Source: Methanomassiliicoccus sp. (GTDB taxonomy: Archaea; Thermoplasmatota; Thermoplasmata; Methanomassiliicoccales; Methanomassiliicoccaceae). Taken from it: DNA of 64,000 nucleotides. This document shows, one piece after another, positions 35,092 through 43,227 of the stretch. Every line of letters begins with the position of its first letter. Within the stretch, counting starts at the first letter, position 1. The stretch spans positions 62,001 to 126,000 of the forward strand of contig JAEILR010000002.1 of assembly GCA_016109435.1 (NCBI GenBank), read 5' to 3'. The notes under the pieces were generated by a model. That model worked only from the letters and a program-made list of their open reading frames with translations, had not been told where the DNA came from and did no database searches. The position numbers and the translations under genes are program-made.

Positions 35092-36996
35092 TCAGCGTCC
35101 CGCAGTGTGAGGCCTGTTGACCTTCACCCGGTGTTCCATGGTGCCCATCAGAGGTTGTTCGGGCACGTGCCTCCCCTCGGCGTAGGCCAGGTACAGCACG
35201 CTGTTGATCAGACCGATGTGGGTGAAGGCCTGGGGAAAGTTGCCGAGGAATGCCCCGTCCGAGGGGTCGATCTGCTCCGACAGGAGCCCCACGTGGTTGC
35301 AATGCCTCACCAGGTTCTCGAAGATCCCCCTGGCCTCCTTCACCCGCCCGGACAGGGCCAGGTCGTCCACCAGCCAGCAGGTGCAAAGATTGAAGGTCCC
35401 CTCCTTCCCCCAATGCCGGAGGTCATCGTCCAGGTAGCGGTAGACCAGGCCGTCCTCCATAAGCCCCCTCATCGTCCTGTCGATGGTCCCCTGCACCCGG
35501 GGATCATCGAACGGAAGGAACTCCTGCAGGGGTATCCTCAGGTTGGAGGCGTCCAGTTCCTTCGATCCGTATGACTGGACGAACGCCCCCATCTCTGGGT
35601 CATAGCCGTTCTCCAGGACCTCTCTCCTGATCTCGTTCCGGATATCATACCACTGCTCCTTATCGCCTTCCAGCCCCTGGATCCGGTCAAACTGGAGGGC
35701 CCGATCGAAGGCCACCCACAGCATGACCTTGGAGTAAGTGAAGTGAAGGGCTGCCCCCCGTATCTCCCATATGCCTTGGTCCGGCTCCGGCCATACCTTG
35801 CAGGTCATGTCCATGATCCTGCTCAGGAACCCCCGGAGCCGGTCATCGAGATGATGGCCGCGCCTGGCCAGTTCATAAGCGGTATTGAGCACCTCTCCGG
35901 GGACCTCCAGCTGGAGCTGCACGGCGGCCTCGTTGCCCACCCTCACCGGCCTGGAGCCTCGATATCCTTCCAAGTGGGGCAGCTCGATCTCCTCCAGGTC
36001 GCTCTCCCCGTGCACGCCGTACATGATCTGAGGTCGGCTCCCGTCCGTAAAATGACGGGCCGAGACGTTCTCTATCCACAAGAGCAGGTCGATGGCCTCC
36101 TTCTCGTGACCCAGCGAGGTCAGTGCCTGCGCGGTCATGGAGGCATCACGCACCCAGGCGTACCGGTAATCATAGTTACGCTTCCCTCCCATGGCCTCAG
36201 GCAGGGAGGTGGTGGGAGCGGCCACGATGGCCCCCGTCTCGGCGTGGGTCATCAGCTTGAGGACCAGTTCGGAGCGCATCAGTAGGGGGTAGTGCTCCTG
36301 GGCCCACTGAGGCTCGTGGATCGGCTCATCGCTATGGGCCCATATCCTCCACCCATCGACCGTCCGGTCCCTTGCTTCCACGGTCGATCGGACGTCATGG
36401 TCCGTCTCTCCGGAGTTCCACCGGGTCACGATCGTCCTCATCTCTCCCGGTTGCATCGTCAGCCTGGCCAGTAGGGAGGACCGCTCCCTGTTCAGCTCCG
36501 CCTCTTCCGGTCGGGGGCCTCCCAGGGACAGGACCGCGTCTCTCCCCCGGGCATGCCATCCGCCTTCCGCCGGAGAGATGGCGGGGACGTCCCGGGCATA
36601 GTCGAACCGGGGAGACCACTCCACCTCGACCTCGACCGGACCGCCGCCGCACTCCAGCAGCCGGTGGATCTCCGGCGGGGCGTGGCTCGATCCCCGAGAG
36701 AATTCGCCCCACAGGGGCATCAGGTCGGTCACCGAGACCTCTCCCCCTGCGGTCCTGAACCGGGTCCTGAGAACGTTGGTGCCGTTGATATATTCCTGAT
36801 CCCCTCCGCGGCCCCCCGGCAGGTCCACCCTGAACCGCCCTCCCTTGCGGTGGTCCAGGATGGCGCCGAACACGCTCGGTCGGTCAAAATGGGGGAAACA
36901 GCACCAGTCGATGGAGCCGTTAAGTCCCACCAGCGCGGCGGTCTGCAGGTTGCCGATGGCCCCGTACGCCGATATCGGAAGGTACCCCGGCCCCAT
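35092..36996 (-). CDS. Glycoside hydrolase family 15 (glucoamylase/trehalase-like)
   Basis: A 634-aa GH15 enzyme. N-terminal YLPISAYGAIGNLQTAALVG, NGSIDWCCFPHFDRPSVFGA and the (alpha/alpha)6-barrel markers MGGKRNYDYRYAWVRDASMTAQAL (split by normal sequence), KVMLWVAFDRAL and EGTFNLCTCWLVDDLALSGR match GH15. The catalytic acids would be the Glu in the GIWEIRG region and the late EEGTF-like Glu. No signal peptide, so intracellular. Start ATG 36996 comes 5 nt after the stop of the F420-type oxidoreductase, whose stop overlaps the SD; the two form an operon. Substrate may be trehalose or oligoglucans. Confidence 0.9.
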   Translation of the reverse strand: MGPGYLPISAYGAIGNLQTAALVGLNGSIDWCCFPHFDRPSVFGAILDHRKGGRFRVDLPGGRGGDQEYINGTNVLRTRFRTAGGEVSVTDLMPLWGEFSRGSSHAPPEIHRLLECGGGPVEVEVEWSPRFDYARDVPAISPAEGGWHARGRDAVLSLGGPRPEEAELNRERSSLLARLTMQPGEMRTIVTRWNSGETDHDVRSTVEARDRTVDGWRIWAHSDEPIHEPQWAQEHYPLLMRSELVLKLMTHAETGAIVAAPTTSLPEAMGGKRNYDYRYAWVRDASMTAQALTSLGHEKEAIDLLLWIENVSARHFTDGSRPQIMYGVHGESDLEEIELPHLEGYRGSRPVRVGNEAAVQLQLEVPGEVLNTAYELARRGHHLDDRLRGFLSRIMDMTCKVWPEPDQGIWEIRGAALHFTYSKVMLWVAFDRALQFDRIQGLEGDKEQWYDIRNEIRREVLENGYDPEMGAFVQSYGSKELDASNLRIPLQEFLPFDDPRVQGTIDRTMRGLMEDGLVYRYLDDDLRHWGKEGTFNLCTCWLVDDLALSGRVKEARGIFENLVRHCNHVGLLSEQIDPSDGAFLGNFPQAFTHIGLINSVLYLAYAEGRHVPEQPLMGTMEHRVKVNRPHTAGR

Positions 36997-37000
36997 GTGC

Positions 37001-37963
37001 TCACCGGTCCAGGAGGGCAGGTATGACCTCCTTCCCGAAGTCCTCGATGAACTCGTCCTGTTCAATGGCCACGTTGTGCAGGTAGATGCGCTCGAAGCCC
37101 AGGGCGATGTGCTCCCTTATCATCCTGATCTGCTCCTCGGTGCTCGCCGAAACCTGCACATGTTCCCTGATGTCCCCCGGCCGCACGAACGCGGAGATGC
37201 CCTCGTAGTGCTGGGGAGACCTCAGATCGGTGGAGACATCGTGGGGAAGCACGTTCCCCCTCCACTGCTCCCAGGCCCCCCTGAGCGCCGCGTCCTCGTC
37301 CCTGGCGTAGGAGACCTGGACCTTCAGGAACATAGGTTTTCCCGCACCTCCCCCCTTCCGGAACGCGTTAACGATCTCCTCCAGCCCCTCCCTGGGCTGG
37401 TTGATGGTGATCATGCCGTCCGCCCACCCCCCCACGAACTCGGCGGTGGGAGGCGACTGGGCCGCTCCGATCAGAAGGGGAGCCCGGGCCGGCCGGTCGA
37501 ACAGCCGGGCCTCCTCCACGGTCACCAGGCCATGGTGGCTGACGGTGCGGCCCGCCCACAACTCCTTGATGATCCAGGCGGCCTCCTTGAGGCGCTGGTT
37601 CCTCTCCTCCTTGGGCGGCCATACGCCTCCTTCGATCCCTTCGTTCAGCAGCTGTCCGCTCCCCACCGCGACCCAGAACCGTCCGGGATACATCTCGGCG
37701 AGGGTCGCAGCTCCCTGGGCGATGATGGCGGGATTGTACCTCTGCACCGGCGCGGTGACCACCCCGAACGGGAGCCCGGTGGCCTGCATGGCCGCCCCGA
37801 GCCATGACCACGCGAACCCGCTGTGGCCCTGCTCGAGGCTCCAGGGCTGGTAATGGTCCGAGGAAAGGGCCCCGTTAAACCCTGCGGCCTCCGCCTTCTT
37901 CACCAGCTCGATCAGAACGCTCGGCGAGAACTGCTCGTGGGACGCGTGATATCCGATTATCAT
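37001..37963 (-). CDS. F420-dependent LLM-class oxidoreductase (G6PDH-like)
   Basis: A 320-aa luciferase-like TIM barrel related to F420-dependent glucose-6-phosphate dehydrogenase: MIIGYHASHEQFSPSVLIEL, SSDHYQPW, then HSGFAWSWLGAAMQAT, FGVVTAPVQRYNPAIIAQ and RFWVAVGSGQLLNEGI. ATG 37963 has a good SD (AGGAGAG); the longer frame to 38122 crosses the TATA region. It is the first gene of a two-gene unit with the GH15 enzyme, suggesting that a released sugar is oxidised with F420. That link is inference from gene order and family. Confidence 0.9.
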   Translation of the reverse strand: MIIGYHASHEQFSPSVLIELVKKAEAAGFNGALSSDHYQPWSLEQGHSGFAWSWLGAAMQATGLPFGVVTAPVQRYNPAIIAQGAATLAEMYPGRFWVAVGSGQLLNEGIEGGVWPPKEERNQRLKEAAWIIKELWAGRTVSHHGLVTVEEARLFDRPARAPLLIGAAQSPPTAEFVGGWADGMITINQPREGLEEIVNAFRKGGGAGKPMFLKVQVSYARDEDAALRGAWEQWRGNVLPHDVSTDLRSPQHYEGISAFVRPGDIREHVQVSASTEEQIRMIREHIALGFERIYLHNVAIEQDEFIEDFGKEVIPALLDR

Positions 37964-38045
37964 CTTCGCTCTCCTGACCCTGTGCCCGACGGTCACGGGG
38001 CCGGGGGATGTTCGGGCGCACGGTCGGAGGTCCCTCTGTTCCGAA

Positions 38046-38056
38046 CATATATATCC
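38046..38056 (-). promoter_or_regulatory. TATA box of LLM-GH15 operon
   Basis: Minus-strand GGATATATATG; places transcription start near 38025 with a leader of about 60 nt before ATG 37963. Confidence 0.55.
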
Positions 38057-38150
38057 ATGATTTGGCCCCAGGTCGCCGCTTGGTCCGTTTCGCCGCAATA
38101 ACGGGGTTTCCGCCTCTCCCATATAGTCGCCAGCGAGAGGTTCATGGCGT

Positions 38151-38240
38151 CTAAAAGAACTGCAGATAAACGGAGAATCCGGCGAATCCGATGAGGACGA
38201 CCGTCAATATCGACAGGATGGTGGTGACCAACTTGCTCAT
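38151..38240 (-). CDS. 29-residue single-span membrane peptide
   Basis: ATG 38240 is preceded by GGAGG six bases upstream. The frame MSKLVTTILSILTVVLIGFA is followed by GFSVYLQFF and a stop: one hydrophobic helix with a basic start. The larger in-frame reading back to 38372 is not needed. The strong SD and clean helix argue for a real small protein. Function unknown; it stands alone between divergent operons. Conservation must decide. Confidence 0.5.
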   Translation of the reverse strand: MSKLVTTILSILTVVLIGFAGFSVYLQFF

Positions 38241-38437
38241 GACATGCCTCCGGAGCAGGGCATACCTACGTCGATGCTCCCAATATCTAATCCTTTCCCA
38301 CGCCCCGCGCCGTCCCGAGGACCGTAGCAGAAAAATAGGCGAAGGTTCATCCATTTCCAGGTTGGAACACATGAGCCGCCGGAGCGTTTCAGGCCATTGG
38401 CCATACCGCTGCAGCAGCTTCAGCTTTGTTTTTTGAC

Positions 38438-38464
38438 GGCCTGCGCGTGAGCACGCGGCAGGCC
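38438..38464 (+). other. GC-rich hairpin in leader of aroA'
   Basis: GGCCTGC and GCAGGCC pair, then GCGT/ACGC, with one bulged G and a GAGC loop: an 11-bp stem. It is preceded, not followed, by a T run, so it is not a plus-strand terminator. Placed about 40 nt before ATG 38501, it could regulate the downstream gene. Confidence 0.4.
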
Positions 38465-38500
38465 CTATCGTTCCACCCTGTGATCGTGAGGTGACATGGT

Positions 38501-39298
38501 ATGAGCTATACTGGAAAGGCAGTGCGCATGGAGAGGATCATCAATAGGGGCACCGGAAGGACGGTGATAGTCCCCATGGACCACGGCATGAGCGTGGGCC
38601 CCATCGAAGGCCTGGTGGACATGTCCGCGACGGTGGACCAGGCCGCTGAAGGAGGGGCCAACGCCGTCCTCGGCCACGTGGGGCTGGCCCTGCACGGCCA
38701 TCGGCGGCACGGCAAGGACGTCGGGCTGATAATGCACCTTTCGGCCTCGACCTCCCTCTCCCCCGACCCCAACGACAAGGTGCTGGTGACCACTGTGGAG
38801 GAAGCGCTCAAGATGGGCGCCGACGGCGTGTCGGTGCACATCAACATCGGAGCGGAAACGGAGGGCGACATGCTTCGCGCGCTCGGTACCACGGCGATGA
38901 AATGCCGAGAGTGGGGCATGCCCCTGATGGCCATGATGTACCCCCGCGGCAGGAAGATATCGTCGGAAACGTCGGTCGGGCACGTGAAGATCGCCGCCCG
39001 AGCCGCTGCCGAACTGGGGGCGGACATCGTGAAGACGAACTATACCGGCAGCGTGGAATCGTTCCGCGATGTCACCCGAGGCTGCCCGGTCCCGGTGGTC
39101 GTGGCCGGCGGCCCGAGGATGGAGACCTCCGAGCAGATCCTGGAAACGGTGCGTGATTCGGTAGAAGGGGGCGGGGCGGGAGTGGCCATCGGCCGCAACG
39201 TGTTCCAGGCCCAGGATCCCGTCGGCATGCTCAGGGCCATATCCGCGGTCGTCCACGACGGCGTCGGGGTGAGGGAGGCGATGAGGGAGATCAAGTGA
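38501..39298 (+). CDS. aroA': 2-amino-3,7-dideoxy-D-threo-hept-6-ulosonate synthase
   Basis: Archaeal aromatic amino acid pathway aldolase, 265 aa, of the class I fructose-bisphosphate aldolase-like family. Features are [27 protein letters not shown], the Schiff-base lysine in [10 protein letters not shown] and [17 protein letters not shown] with [10 protein letters not shown] for phosphate. It makes the ADH precursor of dehydroquinate from a ketose phosphate and aspartate semialdehyde. The second pathway gene (dehydroquinate synthase II) is not in the window. SD is GAGGTGA before ATG 38501. Confidence 0.9.
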   Translation: MSYTGKAVRMERIINRGTGRTVIVPMDHGMSVGPIEGLVDMSATVDQAAEGGANAVLGHVGLALHGHRRHGKDVGLIMHLSASTSLSPDPNDKVLVTTVEEALKMGADGVSVHINIGAETEGDMLRALGTTAMKCREWGMPLMAMMYPRGRKISSETSVGHVKIAARAAAELGADIVKTNYTGSVESFRDVTRGCPVPVVVAGGPRMETSEQILETVRDSVEGGGAGVAIGRNVFQAQDPVGMLRAISAVVHDGVGVREAMREIK

Positions 39299-39299
39299 A

Positions 39300-40040
39300 T
39301 CACCGCTCCCTCCACCTCGACTTCCGGATGCCGATCCACAGGAAGATGGCGGTCAGCGAGATCACCACCAGCCAGTCCAGCATCATCGTTTCCGGCGATA
39401 CCTGCTCCAGTCCGGCCAGGGAGTGGGCCAGCCGGGCGGTGTAGGTCGTCGGCGAGAGGTATGCCAGATACTGGAAGGGCGGGGGAATGAGGTTCAAGGG
39501 ATAGTATACCGGTGCCAGGGTGGAGAACAGGGTGGTGATGAGACGGGAGAAGGCGAAGCTCTGCACGATGTCCGAGGACACCGTGGCCAAGGCGAAGCCC
39601 AGGGAGACCGAGGTGAGGAACATGAGCAGCAGCACGACGGCGATGCCCACGGCGCCGAGGGCCGTGACCGGAACGTACAATGCGAAGAGGACGGCCAGGA
39701 TGAAGATGGCCGGGGAGCTGTAGATCAGCTCGGACAGCGCCATCCCGGCGACGTACACCCCCGGCCCGGTGGGCGAGGCCACCACCATCTCCTGCAGCTT
39801 GAAGTCGTTCTTGAGGTGGGATAGGTCGGCCTGCAGGGACATCCCGCTCTGGAACATGGTCATGATCATCCCTCCCACGATGGCGAAGCCCAGCAGCTCC
39901 CCGCGGGTGACGAAGACCACCAGGATGAGGAAGGACAGGGGGGAGATGAGGGTGTTGATCAGGATGACCGGATAGTTCCTCATCTCGTAGATAGCGTTCA
40001 CCAGGATCGATGCCAGCAGCTGGCTCGCTATCCTGCTCAA
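39300..40040 (-). CDS. ABC-2 type transporter permease
   Basis: A 246-aa membrane protein with six predicted helices (for example VILINTLISPLSFLILVVFV and SPAIFILAVLFALYV) and the ABC-2 motif region FSRLITTLFSTLAPVYYPLN with ending FLWIGIRKSRW. The start TTG 40040 overlaps the ATPase stop (TTGA), so translation is coupled. A longer in-frame reading runs through the ATPase gene and is spurious. Exported substrate unknown; could be a drug, lipid or polysaccharide. Confidence 0.9.
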   Translation of the reverse strand: MSRIASQLLASILVNAIYEMRNYPVILINTLISPLSFLILVVFVTRGELLGFAIVGGMIMTMFQSGMSLQADLSHLKNDFKLQEMVVASPTGPGVYVAGMALSELIYSSPAIFILAVLFALYVPVTALGAVGIAVVLLLMFLTSVSLGFALATVSSDIVQSFAFSRLITTLFSTLAPVYYPLNLIPPPFQYLAYLSPTTYTARLAHSLAGLEQVSPETMMLDWLVVISLTAIFLWIGIRKSRWRER

Positions 40041-40975
40041 TCCTTTTCGCCTCCCTCGGCGCCGGAGTCCAGCTCCTCCCCCACCAGCCGGTAGAAGATG
40101 TCGTCCAGGGTGACCTGGTTCACCGAGAACTCCACATCCCTCTCGATCAGGTGCCTGGACAGCAGCATCGACCCCTCCCGGTCGGTCATCACCTGCATGT
40201 GGCCGTCCTGTCCCACCATGGTCTCCCCGGGAACCGGGGGGAGGTCGGTCCCCGCGGGGGCCCTCAGCACGTGATCGTACCTCATCATGGACCTCAGCTC
40301 GTCCATCGTGCCGGAGGCCAGGAGGTTCCCGTCGTTCAGTATCCCGATGCGGTCGGCGATCGCCTCGGCCTCCTCGAGGTAATGGGTGGTGATGAACAGG
40401 AAGCGCTCCCTGCCCAGCTCCACCAGCAGGTCCCAGAGTTCCTTCCTGGAGATGGGATCGAGGCCGGTGCTCGGCTCGTCCAGGAAGATCAGGTCGGCGC
40501 CCGAGGCGATGACCATGGCCACCATGGTCTTCCTTTTCATCCCTCCGGACAGCCTGCGGTTCATCTTGTCCGCGTGATCGCCCAGCCCTACCAGGCCCAC
40601 CGCCTTCCTGGCCTTTGTCCTGGCCTCCCGGTAGCCCATGCCCCGCCACAGCAGGTAGGAGGTGATCATCTGCACCGGCGACATCCAGGGCACCGCCCTT
40701 CCCTCCTGGGGCACCACCGCCATCCGCTCCCGGAGCCTGGGCTCGTCTTTCATAATGTCCAGCCCGTCGATGGTGGCCCTTCCCGAGCTGGGCTCCAGGA
40801 GCGTGGACAGGATGCGGGTCAGGGTGGTCTTCCCCGCCCCGTTGCGACCGATCAGGGCGAAGATGCCCCGAGTGGGGATGGCGAAGCTGACCGAGGACAG
40901 TGCCCTCTTGCCGTCCTCGTACACCTTGGCGATCCCCTCGCAGCGCAGCTCCCCGGCGGGCGTGCTCCGGTCCAT
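40037..40975 (-). CDS. ABC transporter ATP-binding protein
   Basis: A 312-aa ATPase with Walker A GRNGAGKTTL, signature LSGGMKRKTMVA, Walker B LIFLDEPSTGLDP and H-loop TTHYLEEAEAIADRI. The C-terminal extension of about 70 residues is usual in DrrA/CcmA-like exporters. ATG 40975 lies 26 nt from a TATA box, so the two-gene transporter mRNA is probably leaderless. Pairs with the ABC-2 permease downstream. Confidence 0.95.
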   Translation of the reverse strand: MDRSTPAGELRCEGIAKVYEDGKRALSSVSFAIPTRGIFALIGRNGAGKTTLTRILSTLLEPSSGRATIDGLDIMKDEPRLRERMAVVPQEGRAVPWMSPVQMITSYLLWRGMGYREARTKARKAVGLVGLGDHADKMNRRLSGGMKRKTMVAMVIASGADLIFLDEPSTGLDPISRKELWDLLVELGRERFLFITTHYLEEAEAIADRIGILNDGNLLASGTMDELRSMMRYDHVLRAPAGTDLPPVPGETMVGQDGHMQVMTDREGSMLLSRHLIERDVEFSVNQVTLDDIFYRLVGEELDSGAEGGEKD

Positions 40976-40996
40976 CGCTCATTGAATGGCGGTCTT

Positions 40997-41004
40997 GGTA
41001 TAAT
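40997..41004 (-). promoter_or_regulatory. TATA box for leaderless ABC operon
   Basis: Minus-strand ATTATACC centred 26 nt before ATG 40975. Confidence 0.55.
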
Positions 41005-41168
41005 TCGATGGCCGATGGCGAAGGTCTTGTGGAAGCCAGCGGGCGCCCTCCGCTCCGGCGGACATCGGCGCAATCGCAAGGGAAGGGTGGGCCAGACGTT
41101 CCCGGCCGCACCGTCCATCGTTTTAAATTTAGAGAATCTTTATTATTTCCTTCGATAATGTTTAAGAG

Positions 41169-41375
41169 GGGGGAGGTCCCAAAAGGTTATCCGTGCGGGT
41201 GGTCGAGGCCTGTCAACCGCGTCCGTCCCCCCTATGCGGACGCCGGTGCCTCGGACAGGAGCAACGGACGGCCCTAGGGACGTATCGTCCGCTCGGCCAT
41301 TCGCATATCTTTGCTCTCAAGCGGTGCGATCCTGGTGACCTGCCCCCGCCGCCCTCGACCGTCGGCCGAGGCGGC
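41169..41375 (+). ncRNA. Candidate structured RNA upstream of CobW GTPase
   Basis: The plus strand folds by eye into nested helices. A closing stem GGGGGAGGTC (41169-41178) pairs with GACCT-g-CCCCC (41337-41347). A central arm has CCTGTC/GACAGG, ACC/GGT and GCGTCCG/CGGACGC with a 12-nt pyrimidine-rich loop. A third arm is CGGACG/CGTCCG (41265-41291). A separate hairpin at 41348-41375 follows. The repeated GCGTCCG and CGGACG segments permit alternative pairings. An A/T box (TTTATTATT) lies about 25 nt before 41169. It could be a free ncRNA or a long regulatory leader. No known family (tRNA, RNase P, SRP) fits clearly; ends are approximate. Confidence 0.45.
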
Positions 41376-41447
41376 AGGGTAAAACATTTAATGGCGCTGG
41401 GCGTTGCCATGGTAATTCTAACAGGTGAAATCGGATAACAAGGTGTC

Positions 41448-42524
41448 ATGATGACAACTAGGATCGTCTTCCTGGGCGGCTTCCTCGGTGCGGGAAAGAC
41501 CACCCTCATGAACCGGCTCGCCACCGAGCTTACCGGTTCCGGCAGCACCGTGGGGCTCATAACCAACGATCAGGGTGAGGCCCTCGTCGATACTCAGTTC
41601 TCCCGTTCCCGGGGGTTCCAGGTGGCCGAGGTTCTGAAAGGTTGCTTCTGCTGCCAATTCAACGACCTACTGCTCTCCGCCCGCGGACTGGTCGCCGACC
41701 ACGCCCCGGACTTCATATTGGCCGAGCCGGTCGGCAGCTGCACCGACCTCCAGGCCACGGTCGTCGCTCCGCTCAGATCGATATACGGTGACGAGTTCGA
41801 GGTCGCCCCATTGATGGTCCTGGTGGATGCCGGAGGGTTGCTGGAGGCGGCCCCCGACCCGGAGACCCTCAACGGGTACCTGCGCAAGCACCAGATCGCG
41901 GAGGCGGAGATCATCGTCCTGTCCAAGTCGGACACCGTCCAGGCCGGGGACCTCCCCAGGCTGAGGGACCTCATAAGGACGTTCAACCCCCCGGCGGAGA
42001 TCATCACCTATTCGGCGGTGTCCGGAGAGGGGACCAAGCAGATACTGGACGCGGTGAGGTCGGCCAGGAGGTCGGAGCACGCCCCGGTGGACATCGATTA
42101 TGATCGCTACGCCGCGGCGGAGGCGGAGCTGGGTTGGTACAACGGCACCTTCCGGTTCGTCCTTCCTCCGCAGACCGATTCCTATTCCATCGCCCTGAAG
42201 ATCATGGGGTACGTTTCCTCGCACTACGGCGACGGCGACCTGGCCCACGTCAAACTGCTGTTGACCTCGGAGAAGAACGCCCTCAAGATGAACCTGGTGA
42301 ACGGGAACGTGAACGTAGACGGGGTCAAGGGCTCCAGGTACGGGGAGGGAGAGGCCACCCTGACCCTCAATGCCAGGGTGGTGTCCTCTCCGGACAAGCT
42401 CTCCGAGATCATGCGCGCCGCGGTGAAACTAGCGCTGGGGGCGCCCGCGGTGGACGTGGGATCGTTCGAGGACACCTGCTTCTCCCCCGGCCGGCCGAAC
42501 CCCACCCACCGCATTACCGGATGA
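41448..42524 (+). CDS. CobW/G3E-family metallochaperone-like GTPase 1
   Basis: A 358-aa P-loop GTPase of the CobW/YjiA group. Walker A is GGFLGAGKTTL (residues 10-20), the CxCC metal-binding motif is GCFCC (C66, C68, C69), and the nucleotide specificity segment LSKSDTV and C-terminal CobW domain follow. Related proteins insert Zn, Co or Ni or serve corrinoid enzymes. Start is ATG 41448 or 41451. It precedes a Cys-rich winged-helix regulator and a second CobW paralogue on the same strand. Confidence 0.92.
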   Translation: MMTTRIVFLGGFLGAGKTTLMNRLATELTGSGSTVGLITNDQGEALVDTQFSRSRGFQVAEVLKGCFCCQFNDLLLSARGLVADHAPDFILAEPVGSCTDLQATVVAPLRSIYGDEFEVAPLMVLVDAGGLLEAAPDPETLNGYLRKHQIAEAEIIVLSKSDTVQAGDLPRLRDLIRTFNPPAEIITYSAVSGEGTKQILDAVRSARRSEHAPVDIDYDRYAAAEAELGWYNGTFRFVLPPQTDSYSIALKIMGYVSSHYGDGDLAHVKLLLTSEKNALKMNLVNGNVNVDGVKGSRYGEGEATLTLNARVVSSPDKLSEIMRAAVKLALGAPAVDVGSFEDTCFSPGRPNPTHRITG

Positions 42525-42538
42525 GCGGGGCGTATCAT

Positions 42539-42568
42539 TCAAATATTTGAGTCCCGTTTCAAATATTA
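42539..42568 (+). promoter_or_regulatory. Palindromic operator/TATA with repeated half-site
   Basis: TCAAATATTTGA (42539-42550) is a perfect 12-bp palindrome and its half TCAAATATT recurs exactly 20 bp later (42559). The palindrome includes AAATATTT, centred about 23-25 nt before ATG 42568, so it probably doubles as the TATA box of a leaderless gene. This arrangement suggests binding of a dimeric regulator, most simply the encoded winged-helix protein itself. Confidence 0.6.
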
Positions 42569-43203
42569 TGGCCGGGGGCTGCCGGATCGAGATATCCTAC
42601 ATCGACCCAGAGGTGTACACCTCCATCGTCAACCACGAGCTGAGGCGCTCCATCCTCCGCAGCCTGTACGCCATGTCCCTCGACCGCCCGGTGACCAAGC
42701 AGGAGCTGGCCGACCGCGTGGGGATCGGCTACCACCAGCTGGTCTACCAGCTCAGCCACCAGCTGGCCGCCTTCTGGACGGTGGTGGACGAGAAGAAGGT
42801 CCGGGGGACCCGCCTGGAATACCTCTCGCCGTCCTCCCCCAACACCATATTCATCACCATCGGCAGGGACGGCAAGATCTTCCTGGTCGACCCCCTGGCC
42901 AACCTCTTCGGCCCCCTGGCCAAGGTGGGGACGCGATGCGACAGCTGCTCCTCGAAGGAAATGGAGCGTTGCCTTGCCTACGTCAAGGGGGGATGCTGCT
43001 TCACCGCCGAGCCCAGCGCGGAAGAGCAGGCCGTACTGGCGGCCAGCGGTCGGTCCGGCCGGCCCACCCCTGTCGACCTGGCCATCCTCTGCGCGCTGAA
43101 GGGAGTGGCCAGCGGTAAAAGCTGCGCGGTGAGCATACCGTGCGAGAGCTGTCCCTTCATGCGCCGGGCCATCCGCATCGACGGACTGGGCGAAGGACGC
43201 TGA
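42568..43203 (+). CDS. Winged-helix regulator with Cys-rich C-terminal domain
   Basis: A 211-aa protein. Residues 12-85 form an ArsR-like winged helix (NHELRRSILRSLYAMSL, PVTKQELADRVGIGYHQLVY, VRGTRLEYLS). The C-terminal half has nine cysteines at 124, 127, 135, 143, 144, 175, 186, 192 and 195, able to bind metal or an Fe-S cluster. I chose ATG 42568 (leaderless) over the in-frame start at 42547, which lies within the palindrome. Placement between two CobW GTPases points to metal- or redox-responsive control of them. Confidence 0.8.
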   Translation: MAGGCRIEISYIDPEVYTSIVNHELRRSILRSLYAMSLDRPVTKQELADRVGIGYHQLVYQLSHQLAAFWTVVDEKKVRGTRLEYLSPSSPNTIFITIGRDGKIFLVDPLANLFGPLAKVGTRCDSCSSKEMERCLAYVKGGCCFTAEPSAEEQAVLAASGRSGRPTPVDLAILCALKGVASGKSCAVSIPCESCPFMRRAIRIDGLGEGR

Positions 43204-43227
43204 ACAACTCATTTATCCCACCTCGCC

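Larger units (their letters stand above)
40976..41447. other. 472-bp intergenic region between ABC exporter and CobW
   Basis: No convincing protein gene; the open frames here are low-complexity shadows. It holds the minus-strand TATA box of the ABC operon (40997-41004), several plus-strand A/T boxes (TTTAAATTT at 41122-41130, TTTATTATT at 41139-41147), a highly structured segment at 41169-41375 and a second TATA-like CATTTAATGG (about 41385-41394) before the CobW gene. Confidence 0.8.

Noticed and set aside
38438-38464. Intrinsic terminator
   Set aside because: The T run precedes the hairpin on the plus strand, and on the minus strand the hairpin is followed by A residues.
41190-41260. tRNA-like stretch (GGTCGAGGCCTGTCAA) resembling a class II tRNA D arm
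   Set aside because: The following hairpin has a 12-nt loop instead of 7, the D loop lacks the paired GG, and no T arm is found.
41169-41375. SRP RNA or RNase P RNA
   Set aside because: Too short for SRP RNA, no GNAR-tetraloop helix 8, and none of the RNase P conserved blocks (GAGGAAAGUCC type) is present.
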